DNA from: Ostrinia nubilalis
Lineage: Eukaryota > Arthropoda > Insecta > Lepidoptera > Crambidae
Length of the DNA stretch: 64,000 bases
Direction of reading: 5' to 3'
Assembly: GCF_963855985.1 (NCBI RefSeq)
Contig: NC_087098.1
Coordinates: 12,854,501 to 12,918,500 of the forward strand
Positions 23,401-35,400 of the stretch are shown here, one piece after another. Within the stretch, counting starts at the first letter, position 1, and each line of letters begins with the position of its first letter. The translations under genes were made by a program, and so were the position numbers. The notes under the pieces are model-generated. The model made no database searches. It was given only the letters and a program-made list of their open reading frames with translations, and was not told the DNA's origin.

Positions 23401-26400
23401 GGAAGGCCTCCCTCTGCTCGCGCTGGCGGTCGCGCAGCGTGAACTAGTAAACAGCGCGTAGTGTGTTGCGATACGATGTCTGTTACTGTTGCGTCTAGAC
23501 CTTGGCACCTATTAAGTTGCAAGTCTTATATTCACATTGTAATAATAGATCAAAGTTCTGTAAGTACCTGCTGCCTACGGAAGGCCTCCCTCTGCAGGCG
23601 CTGGCGGTCGCGCGGCTCGAGCTAGTAAAATAACACGTCTTCTGCTGCTGCTGCGTGGAGTTGGCTATGAACTTGTCATTGGAACTTGACAAGCTGCAAA
23701 TCTTCAATGTCGTCATGCTGTAATGAACGATCTAAGGTTCCTAATCACCTGTTGCCTGCGGAAGGCTTCCCTCTGCTCGCGCTGACGGTCGCGCAGCGTG
23801 AACTAGTAAACAACGCGTAGTGTGTTGCGGCGATATGTTTGCTGCTGCTGTGTGGAGTCTGCTACGAGTCACTAGCGCTAGCATTTAGTCTTGTCACCTA
23901 GCAATCTGCATAATTATGAAGATCTATTTTCACTGCAATGATAAGAATGATGTGGGGTTTCTAATCGCCTGCTGTCTATGGCGCTGCTCGCGCTGGCGAT
24001 CGCGCAGCGTGGGCTAGTAACTTAATAGTAAGTCGCGGTCTGCTGCTGCTGTCAGTCGGCTACGAATTTAACCTTGGCACCTGTTAAGTTGCAAGACCCC
24101 TGCAATGAAAGATCTAAAGTCTGTAGTCACCTGCTGCCTACGCGCTGGCGGTTGCGCGGCTCGAGCTAGTAAAATAACACGTCTTCTGCCGCTGCTGCGT
24201 GGAGTCGGCTATGAACTTGTCCTTGGCACCTGGCAAGCTACAAATTCACAATGTCGTCATGCTGTAATGAACGATCTAAGGCTCCTAATCACCTGTTGCC
24301 TGCGGAAGGCCTCTCTCTGCTCGCGCTGGCGGTCGCGCAGCGTGAACTAGTAAACAACGCGTAGTGTGTTGCGATACGATGTCTGTTACTGCTGCGCCTA
24401 GTCCTTGGCACCAATCAAGTTGCATGTCCTGAAAGTCTACACGCTGCAATGAAAGACCTAAGGTTCCTAATCACCTGCTGCCTGCGGAAGGCCTCCCTCT
24501 GCTCGCGCTGGCGGTCGCGCAGCGTGAGCTCCTCGTCGTGCTGGCGGCGCGCGCGCGCCACGTGCCACTGCGCCTGCGAGAGCAGGTCGGCGCACGTGCG
24601 CGCCTCGCCCGCCGCCGCGCCCGGCTCGTAACGTGCACGTTCCGCGGAGGCTAGGCGTCGTGAGTACCTGTTGCCTGCGGAAGGCCCCTTTCCCACTGGG
24701 CACTTTGGGCACGTGGCCCCTGTCTACTCAAAAGACCTTTCTCCATGATGATTGGCCCCCCTTGATCTTTAAGTGCCCAGGGCCCCTAGTAGGTTAAAGA
24801 CGGCCCTGGCGGCGGAAGGCCGCGCTGGCGGTCGCGCGGCTCGAGCTAGTAACTTAATAGTGAGTCGCGGTCTGCTGCTGCTGTCAGTCGGCTATGAATT
24901 TAACCTTGGCACCTGTTAAGTTGCAAGACGCCTGCGATGAAAGATCTAAAGTCTGTAATCACCTGCTGCCTGCAGAAGGCTTCCCACTACTCGCGCTGGC
25001 GGTCGCGCGGCTCGAGCTAGTAAAATAACACGTCTTTCTGCTGCTGCGTGGAGTCGGCTATGAACTTGACAAGCTGCAAATCTTCAATGTCGTCATGCTG
25101 TAATGAACGATCTAAGGCTCCTAATCACCTGTTGCCTGCGGAAGGCTTCCCTCTGCTCGCGCTGGCGGTCGTGCAGCGTGAACTAGTAAAAGACGCGTAG
25201 TGTGTTACGGTGAGATGTTTGCTGCTGCTGTGTGGAGTCGGCTACGAGTCGCTTGCACTTTAAACACCTTAGTTTTGTCACCTAGCAATCTGCATAATTA
25301 TGAAGATCTATCTTCGCTGCAATGATAAGAATGATGTGGGGTTTCTAATCGCCTGCTGTCTATGGCGCTGCTCGCGCTGGCGATCGCGCAGCGTGAGCTA
25401 GTAAACTTAATAGTGCGTCGCGGTCTGCTGCTGCTGTGGGGAGTCGGCTACGAACTTGACCTTGGCAAATAGCAAGTTGCAAGTTCCTGAAGGCCTATTA
25501 CATTGCTGCAATGAAAGATCTAAGGTTCCTAATCACCTGTTGCCTGCGGAAGGCCTCCCTCTGCTCGCGCTGGCGGTCGCGCAGCGTGAGCTCCTCGTCG
25601 TGCTGGCGGCGCGCGCGCGCCACGTGCCACTGCGCCTGCGAGAGCAGGTCGGCGCACGTGCGCGCCTCGCCCGCCGCCGCGCCCGGCTCGTAACGCGCTC
25701 GTTCCGCGCCCTCGCCGCCTTCGGCCGAGGCCAGGCGTTGGAAGTACCTGGAGATTGGGTGGAGTTTGAAATTGATTGAAAGGAATAGACATGTTGACAC
25801 CACCAATCAATGAGGGCTATCGTTTTTATACTTAACAGTTGGCACCCCTGGCGATTGACAGGACCTTACTCTACAGTGGCGCCATCTTGATGAGTGCAAA
25901 TGCGATAGTCCTCCTACCACTTTCGCGCTCATCATTTGGTGCCACTGTCTTCGCTACTAGCAAGTGACAGGACCTTACTCTACAGTGGCGCTAACTGGTG
26001 AGCGCTAAAACGATAGCCCTCATTGACGTAATTTTTTAAAACTGTCAAAGTCTGTCTAGCACTACAATTAAGTGGCGTCACTAATTTGTCAACTCAATCT
26101 TACTATTTTTTTCAATTACAATGCGAACAAAAATCGTAATTTACAGGTAATTTGAAATTCATTAAGTTTTTAAGACCAGAATGAAGGGTCTTTTAAAAAA
26201 AGTTGTGGTTTCGAATTATTGGGGTATGGTGTCAAACTGTCTATTTTAAAGACTTCTGCTAACTCGTGTGAACGCACAGAGCGGGTACTCGCAACGGGCA
26301 TCTGCCTATTGAGGCCCGGTTTCCACTAAGGCGAAACGGAGCCAAATCGGCTGTCTTTTTTTAAGGGTTCCGCATTTCTATAGAATTTGACAAAAGTGAA

Positions 26401-29400
26401 AATAATGAAACCTGATAGATTATTCAACACACTCCTCTGCTCCTCTCCGGTTTGATGGAAACCGGGCCTAATGCATGGAAATGCACCCGCGTGTTCTACT
26501 CATATTAATTTTCAATACGGAACCGAGCGCCAGCGCCCGCGCTTGTTTTGTTCTTTAGCTGAAGCGCTCTTCTCAGCGCTAGCGCGATATTATACAATAG
26601 CGCATGGTCATGCTGCGCTACTCGTCTAGCGCGTAACAGGTAATAATTACAGATCAATAGCGTCAAATAATACTCACTCGTGTGACACTTGAAGCTCGTG
26701 GACGGCTCGCAGAACCCTAATGAGCTCCGAGCGTTCGTCTTTAAGCACGTGGGCAGAAAATCATCTCACGAGTTAGCGCAGTATTGTACAATAGCGCGTG
26801 GTCGTGCGGCGCTACTCGTCTAGCGCGTAATAGGTAAGCATCACAGATCAATAGCGTCAAATAATACTCACTCGTGTGACACTTGAAGCTCGTGGACGGC
26901 TCGCAGAACCCTATTAAGCTCCGAGCGTTCGTCTTTAAGCACGTGGGCAGCCAATCTTCTCAGCGTTAGCGCGGTATTGTACAATAGCGCGTGGTCATGC
27001 GCTGCTACTCGTCTAACGCGCAATAGGTAAGCATCATAGATCAATAGCGTCAAATAATACTCACTCGTGTGACACTTGAAGCTCGTGGACGGCTCGCAGA
27101 ACCCTATTGAGCTCCGAGCGTCCGTCTTTAAGCACATGAGCCGCCAATCTTCTCAGAGTTAGCGCGATGTTGTATAATAGCGCATGGTCGTGTGACGCTA
27201 CTCGTCTAGCGCGTTATAAGTAAGCCTCATATATCAATAACGTCAAATAATACTCACTCGTGTGATACTTGAAGCTCGTGGACGGCTCGCAGAACCCTAT
27301 TGAGCTCCGAGCGTCCGTCTTTAAGCACGTGGGCAGCCAATCTTCTCAGAGTTAGCGCGGTATTGTACAATAGCGCATGGTCATGCGGCGCTAATAGCTT
27401 AGCGCGCAATAGGCGAGTATCATACACAAATAGCGTAAAGTAACTAAGTAATACTCACTCGTGTGACACTTGAAGCTCGTGGACGGCTCGTAGAACCCTA
27501 TTGAGCTCAGAGCGTTCATCCTTGAGCACATGAGCCGCCAATCTTCTCAGCGTTAGCGCAGTATTGTACAATAGCGCGTGGTCGTGCGGCGCTACTCGTC
27601 TAGCGCGTAATAGCGCGGCGCGTGCGGCGCCTGGTCTGCCCGCTAGACCGTGAGCGCGCGCTACCCATGTTAACCATTCCACGTCGTGGTGCATACGGAA
27701 CTTGCGAATACAGTTCTCGTACTGTGGGAAAAAAATGATTTACATGTTAATTATTTATCTTTGATTATTATTTGCTACAAATGAAAAAAAATCTACTTAA
27801 TTTTTTTATATCTTTCAAAGAACACCTAACTTCTGCTTGGCCCAAACGTGGCCCAAAGGCCGACTGAGATAATTTCTTAAGGCATCTTATTTGCATATAA
27901 TCAAAAGTAAGAAGCCCATACCTCCATGCAGTTTGTAACTAACCAGTTTCGTACACATTTGACTACTTGTAATTGAAGATCAATACCTTATGAATTACTT
28001 GAATTGGTCTTACTAGAGTTATTTGAATTGGTCAATTTGCGAATTGGACGATTTGCTAATTGGAAATTGTGCTAATTGGACAATTTGAGCGTTGGATAAT
28101 TTACAAATTGGACATAATGCGCCCATACGTAAAAAATACGATTGCGGTCAAATACCTGCCTTGTCTAGCATAAAAAAAAATAAAAATAAAATAATGATCA
28201 AGCTATGAATATAAAAAGTATCTTACCATCTGTATAGCGTTGATGTACTGTTTCTGTTCGACGTATATATGGGCGATATTCATCCAGACGTCCGGGAAAT
28301 CGGCTGTAGCCTCGCGGACTTGCGCGAATATGTCGCGAGCTTCGTTCACGCAACCCTGCAACAAGTAATAACGTTTATTCACATGCAATGGATGTAACTG
28401 TGATTTTAAGTTGATGTACCAAATAAATAAAATTAATAAATATACGACATTCGAAAATACATGGGTTATATTTGCAAGATATAGTCTAGGACAGCGGTTC
28501 CCGAATGGTGGTCCGCGGAACCCTGGGGTTCCGTGGAAAGACCGCAAGGGTTCCGTAAAAAATATTATCCCACGTTTCGTGACCGACGTTGTTCGCTCGC
28601 ACCGACTTGCTTACGCACAAGGGAGGGGCAGGGCGTGCGGGCGGAGTAGTACGGGGTTTCCGCTAGGAAAAGTATAATCAATTAGGGTTCCTTGGCAAAA
28701 AAAAATTGGGAAACCCTGGTCTAGGAGTCAATACTTTATAATGTAAGTTTAGGCCTTCAACTAAGGAGAAAACTCGGACATACGTGGACTTAGTGTTCAT
28801 TAGCTATTTAGCTGTTACCTTCAAAATCAGTTCCTGTGAAATGACCAAAGGGACTGAAGCGGGAGGTCTAGAAGTCCTGTTATACACACCACACTTTTGT
28901 CAGCCGACAGTTTAGTTGGGCTTTTAATGAATATGAACATGTATGGAAGTACGCACATTACACCGATTATGAATTGGCAGATTCCTCATACAAAAGTACT
29001 GTAGTTTAAGGGGTCTTAAATACATAATGAAATGTGAGAAAGAGGAAGAATATCTCAATTTATCTATGATTATTATTACTCACTTTATGCGCAAGCACAC
29101 AGCCGATGCCGTTAGCAGCCCAGATGTTCTTGGGGTCGTTCTTGAGCACTTGCATGTACATGGCTAACGCTCGCTCCTGGTGCCTCTTCTCCCTGTCTTT
29201 TTCCCGGCACGGTTGGTGTAAGGTTTGCAGCCATACATTTCCTGTGTAAAGAAGATATTTTTGTTTATAAAAGTTCTGAAAGCAAGTGCACAGGTGGATG
29301 GAACATATAAAAAATATAGCTAGCAACTGCCGCGGTTTTGTTTTTGATCTGGCACAAATAATCTTTCAGCCAAATGACGTCCACTGCTGGACAAAGGCCT

Positions 29401-32400
29401 CCTCCAGCAGTGGACGTCATTTGGCTGAAACGAACGAACGAACGAACAAATAATCTTTCACATGCCCACAGCGATATTAGCTGACAGAATCGCTCAACTA
29501 ATTGGCAGAGGGAGTGGCACTGAGCTGGCAGGACGAATAGAGGTCGACGAGAAACACAGGTCTCAATGCGACCGGTTTTTGTTTATCCCCTTTATATTGA
29601 TGGAACATGAAGCCACTCTCAATGATAGCAAATCTTAAACAGGGTGTTAGGTAAATGGGTATATGAGCCGACACTAGCCCATGTTAACATGGTCATATAA
29701 ATGGTATGGTGAAGTCAGAAAATTGATATCTTCATTTTAATTATTTTAATTTTCATACAAACTGGATTTTTTAAAATTTATTTTGTATAAAAATTTAAAA
29801 AAATAAAATGATGATATCAAATTTCTGACTTCACCATACCATTTATATGACCATGTTAACATGGGCTAGTGTCGGCTCATATACCCATTTACCTAACACC
29901 CTGTAGAACAGGAGCTGTTGATGTAGAAATTCTTGAAGCAGCTCTCTGTCCAGCAGTCTTTTAGCAGAGCAGAATGCTTCATCATTACCATCATCATTTC
30001 AAGCACAGGACGTCCTCAGCTAAACATAGGCCTCTTCCAATGATTTCCACATCGCCCGGTTGGTAGCGGCCTGCATCTAGCGCCTTCCTGTTACCTTTAT
30101 GAGGTCATCGGTGAACTTTGTGGGTGGACGTTCTACCAGGCCTGTTCATCTCCGCGAGTTTACATCGAAAACAAAACACGCACGATGGCCCACCTACAGG
30201 ATACTATTCGACAAGGCCGCGTATTCTTGTGTATGATGGAAGAAAATAAAGAAAATGGTGTACTAAAAATTGCGCAGTATTTAACTGCCTAAATAATAAT
30301 AAAACACAGAATGTACTTTTTAGGGTTCCGTAGCCAAATGGCAAAAAACGGAACCCTTATAGATTCGTCATGTCTGTCTGTCCGTCCGTATGTCACAGCC
30401 ATTTTTTTCCGAAACTATAAGAGCTATACTGTTGAAACTTGGTAGGTAGATGTATTCGGTGAACCGCATTAAGATTTTGATGCAAAAATAAAAAAATAAT
30501 AATAAATATTGGGGGCTCCCCATACTTAGAACTGAAACTCAAAAAATTTTTTATCATCAAACACATACGTGTGGGGTATCTATAGATATGGATAGGTCTT
30601 CAAAAATGATATCGAAGTTTCTAAAACATTTTTTTTCTAAACCGAATAGTTTGCGTGACAGACGCTTTCAAAGTGGAAAAAAGTTGGTCCCCCCCCTCTA
30701 ACTTCTAAAATAAGAAAATGAAAAATCTAAAAAAAACATATGATGTACATTACTGTAAAAACTACCAACGAAAATTGTTTTGAACGAGATCTAGTAAGTA
30801 GTTTTTTTTTAATACCTCGTAAATCGTAAACCGCTTATTACCGCGTAATCTTTCATACTAATAACTGAAAAAAAAAGAATAATTTTAATTACATAAATCA
30901 ATGGTACGGAACCCTCGGTGCGCGAGTCCGACTCGCACTTGGCCGGTTTTTTAAGTTGCCTCAAGACACTGCCGTAAATAAGTAGTTAATATTATTCATG
31001 ATAATTCATGTTAAATCATGTATTTCCTCCGCCATTTTCCGCAGTTTGGCACCTCACGTCACATCATTTTACCGAAGTCAGCCCTATAGCTTCGGCGCAG
31101 TGCCGATCACTGACGTTTGTCAACAAAATGGTGCTTGACTCTAGAGACAAGCTAAATTACACCATATTGTTAATGACATTGAGCATACATTTTTTGAAAT
31201 ACCTTCGCGAAGTAAAACTTCTGTACATAGTACTTATTATTATTCTGTGGTTCTACGTTGAGTTTTCTGTAAAGAAGAATGCTTGCCAAAACCCAACTAA
31301 CCGAGCGCAATAAGCGAGTAGGCGTCGTTGGAGGTGGGCGCGTTCTGCAGGATGCGCTCGAACTTCTTCTGGCCCGGGCCCCACTCCTGCTGCGCCAGGT
31401 GCAAGTTGCCCAGCAGCGACCACGTGTCCGGGTGCTCCGTGTTCACCTTCAGGGCTTCTTTGAACCAGTCGGAGGCCTCGTAGATCTGGCCCTTATCGCG
31501 GGCCATGCAGCCCAGCCTGGGAAAGAAAAAATAGTTTGTATCTGATAAAGCCTGGTCTGTGAGCACGTAGAATTTTGTCCAATGACCCCAATCTACCCAT
31601 CCTTATCGCTCGCGCGTAATTATGTTGCTGTCGCGCTCGCATACTCACTGCGGGCGCCCGTCGCACAGTCGCGACAGCAACATAATTACGCGCGAGCGAT
31701 AGGGATGGGTAGCTTGGGTTCATTGGACGGGATTCTATGTGCTCAAGGACCAGGCTTTAGCAATGATTGGTTGGGTTTTTGTGGCGGTCAAGCTGTAGAT
31801 CTTGGCTACACAGGAGTTGCAGTGGTGGGAACGAGAGGTGGGAATAGTCCCGTATCTGATAGCAATGACGGTGTTAACACAGCACTAGCTTCGCTACATG
31901 AGACAGGGATGCCGTCTTTCCCTCGCGCCCGTGCCGCCGTTACAAACTCCCAAGTAGAAGGAGTTCCTTGAAAAGTCGAAGGTAAAAACAACGGTCTATT
32001 TAGGTTATTTTCGATTTTCCAAAAAATCTATACTTCACACTTTAGTAGAAGCAGAAAATTCGTCACAAACAACTAATATGACTTTGCACATGATTTCTAG
32101 TGAGGAATGACTAAGTGGCAAATTGATGAAATCGTTTTTGATGCACTAAAACTAAACGCACTTAGGTTTTACACACCTGGAATTTAGGTTATGTTTAGTT
32201 GTCCGATCAGTCAGTTAAATTAATAGTCACTTCTACATTGAATGTTGTTAAAAAATTGCATGTATTTTAATTTTAATAATCCACTGCTTAAATGTGTAAT
32301 TTGGAAACTAAGCTGAATATTAAATCAAAAGCACTTACCTCAAATAACAATCAATATAATTCGGATGTTCCTTCAATATGTCCTTGTACAGTTTCTCAGC

Positions 32401-35400
32401 CTTGTTGTAACTGCACAGCGCCTCGTTCAGTCGCGCCAGGTTGTACATCGTGGTCACCGCTATCGAGTTGTAGTACTGTGCGTCTAGTGTCTCGGCGTCT
32501 GCCTTTTCTCTGCAAGATTATTAAGGGTTAAGTATCTAAAGATTTGGTTTCAGAAGCTATGATTTATTTATACTAGGTTAATTAGTTTAGCAGGACAATC
32601 GAGTCGCATGTAGCCTCCTGATTGGGCCATTTTTTATAATGGGTATATGTATATTAAATCCAATCGCAACAAGATTCAATTCTATAAGTAGTAGTACTGG
32701 GAAAAACACATCAAAATAAATTAAAAAAGTATAAATTCCATATACAAATACATTACATACTTGCTTACTGTGTATGTACGGTAGATATTTAAAAAATAAT
32801 TGTTTTGGTGAGAGTTGGTGCTTTGACAAAGGTATTTTACGAATTTAAGGCGTTTTCAGAAGAAGGCATATGGCAAATAAATCCAATGTCTCTTAAGCCA
32901 ACTAGATTAAAAATCTTACCTTTCAAGAGCTTCTTCTAGATAAGTTTTTGCTTCATTCAAGTTTCCTAGTCTATAGTGGAGAGCTGCCACGTTGTTTAAG
33001 ATCTCCGCAGGGATGTCAGCATTGACTTTCTCTTTGAGGATTTTCATCGCTGTACTGTATGCATTGAGAGAACCCTACAAAAAAAAGAACATAACTTAAT
33101 TTTTTGTGGTAATTTTCAATGGTGAATTAATTTTGTGCTAAAGTATATTAATTGAGTACTCAAGTATTTACTAACACTATTGTTTAGCACCTAAAGATCA
33201 CAGTAATTTATCGATTTATTCTTGCTACAAAATATATTTTTTTGCGCATTGTAGCTATTACCACACACACTTATTTGTGTTGTCAGATAAATTTTTAGAC
33301 AAACTGACCTGCAAATCATTCTGCTCCAATATCTGCGCGAGCTCGATCCATGCCTCGACATCGTCAGGAAACTGTTCCGTGACTTTCTTGAGGTGCTGCC
33401 GCGCGATGTCGCGCTTGGATTGCGACGTCGAATTCGCGTACAGAGACCCCAGGATCTTCATGGTTTCGTAGTTTCCTGGCTGGGCTTTTAACACCTTCTC
33501 GAAACACTGGGCCGCCTGTTGAAATATCACTTGGTGTTAGAAATGAAATATTAATGATATACTTTCACATTTCATTATTAGGTACTTTTTATTCGCATCA
33601 TGCAATCAGTCGCAAGACTGAACAGATTTTGTTGTTGTTGTTCTGTGAATGAGGACTCCCTTCATGGATAATTCTGGCCCTCTATCAAACCAAAACAATC
33701 TTTTTTTCTTTTAAATATAGCTACTTACATTTTCTGTGTCTCCTCTATAAATATACATCTGGCCGAGACCATAATGTGGGAGCACAAAGTTAGGCGGTGC
33801 AAATTGTGTGGCTTGGTAGTAGTACTGGAAGGCTTGGTCGCAGTCTCCCTGCGCGTGGAACGCTCTCGCGAGGTGGTGACAGCTTTCTGCACGCATCGCT
33901 TCGTTCTCCGTGTTGTGGAAAGCATGCAGGGCCAAATGTTGCACCTTGCTGTAATCCTGTGTGGTAATTTTAAATGTTATCAGATAATCGAAATTCGACA
34001 AAAAACCTATGAATAATGGATATACAAAATTACAACAATGTTATCTTGAATACTATTGTGCTAAATTAAATAGCAAGTGATAAAGAGATAAAAAAATGCA
34101 TACCTTTTTGAAAAAGAAGTGATTGGCCAAATGGTTTAAAACCATGGGGTTTTTTGGATCAATGGCATACGCTTTTGACAACATGATAACTGCTATTTTG
34201 TTTGATTCACTCTCTTGTAGGTTCAGTTTGAGGATGGAAAGTCCGACCAAGGCACCCACACACTGTGGGTCCAATTGCAAGGCTCTTTCGAAAGCCATTC
34301 TAAAAATACGCAAAAGTTTAGATTACATAATGATTACAACCATTCGTCTTATGAAGTTTCAAAGACATAAAAATGTATGAATATACTTAGGCAATGTTTT
34401 TGTAATCACATTACTAACCTGGCTTTCTCTTGGTTATTGAGCTTCATAAAACAGTGCCCCATGCCTAAACGTAAGGCTGCTGGACTATCCGGGTTTGTCC
34501 GCAAAGCCTTTTTGTAAAACGCCAAGGCGCCTCTGTAGTCCTTACGATTGAAGGCAATGCAAGCTTTGCCCAGCAATGAAGGGACATTGTTTGGGGACTG
34601 ATTGAGCACGAAATTGAACTGGGCATCTGCCTGCTCCATTTTATCCCCTTCAAGCAGACAGAAGTAAGCTCTTCCGAGAAGATGGTTCTATGAAAACAAA
34701 AAAAAAGTAGTAACTATTGTTAAAGAAATAAATTGAGCTATATAAATATTGTTATTAGAGATTTCCAGTAGTTTCTAAGCATTCAACAAGTTAAATTTCT
34801 TACAAGAATTTAATTTTAGCGATAAAAGCATTCTTACTGATTTTCCATTTGAAACCTTTTTAACAGTTTCACTCAATTGTAGTTGTAACTTAGCTTGATT
34901 AAAAATCGCAGCTTATATAAAAATGTTCAACTTACTTGGTCATACATGATGATTTTGTCTGCCATGGTGTACAATAGAGTCGCTTTCGTGAACAACTCTT
35001 TCTTTTTGTCCTTCGACTTCTCCTTGTTGGCCTCCTGCACGTAGTACGCGGCCAACATGTCGAGAGCCCGCATCTGGTCACGCTCATCTCTGTAGTCAAT
35101 ATTAGCATCCACTCGGGATGCTTCCAATATCTTGAGAAAATCTTCTATCTTCTTCTGTTTGTAGTAGGCTACCTAAATAATTTGAGAAAAGACAAAATCA
35201 AGAATCGTGGTATTTAATTTAATGAAATATCAAAGTGAAAACAATGTTTCAAAGATGTCATCTAATTTCTAGGTTACTTACAGCAAAGTTTATCCAAACA
35301 TTCAACTGCGCCCGTTCCTTTTGTAAAATACTGAGGACTTCATCTCCAGATGGTAACTGTTCTGGATGGAGCTCGATAACCTGGATGAAAATAAAATACC

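Larger units (their letters stand above)
15390..25536 (-). repeat. CTR9: Tandem array of about 50 exon-14-derived micro-exon units in a CTR9 intron
   Basis: Units of about 170-220 bp (mean near 200) fill the intron between exons 14 and 15. Each contains the last part of exon 14 ending ...CGCAGGCAGCAG, then GT (GC in about eight units), then intron-like DNA with a CAG triplet run. In most units the exon piece is preceded by TTTACTAG or TTTATTAG, a possible acceptor absent from exon 14. The enclosed piece is 54 nt (for example 23578-23631, 17487-17540, 18219-18272), 51 nt (near 23047), 45 nt (for example 17101-17145, GC donor) or 24 nt (for example 16205-16228). All are multiples of three in phase 0-0. 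They encode [36 protein letters not shown] or shorter forms. A minority are broken; near 24127 the piece is 35 nt. Left-end units (15390-15560) are degenerate. Usage in mRNA is unproven. Confidence 0.9.
26570..27457 (-). repeat. CTR9: Tandem array of exon-13-derived units (TPR segment) in a CTR9 intron
   Basis: Four full units with a period of about 193 bp (donors near 26677, 26871, 27064 and 27257), plus a partial unit at about 26570-26640, follow exon 13 in the gene. Each carries the exon 13 3' half ([19 protein letters not shown], then [17 protein letters not shown]) and donor GA then GTGAGT. In front of it, CGCGCTAG or CGCGTTAG could act as an acceptor, preceded by a T/C-rich stretch. Unit state: 26678-26819 has a 1-nt insertion and is broken; 26872-27012 and 27065-27205 are intact 141-nt phase 2-2 exons; 27258-27398 keeps its frame but has lost the matching AG. 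Confidence 0.9.

Noticed and set aside
15390..25536. Many open frames on both strands (for example Gln-rich or Arg/Ala-rich ones) as separate genes
   Set aside because: They are other-frame readings of the repeated exon 14 fragment and its CAG-containing intron piece; their sequences recur with the array period and show no family.
15390..25536. A CRISPR-like or ordinary satellite array
   Set aside because: The units are long, variable in length, and contain a recognisable CTR9 exon end with splice signals in a eukaryotic gene; this is neither repeat-spacer structure nor gene-free satellite.
31582..31971. A 129-residue ORF beginning in 31582-31760
   Set aside because: Its first half is the palindromic MITE 31547-31759; the same peptide text appears on the opposite strand because the DNA is self-complementary.
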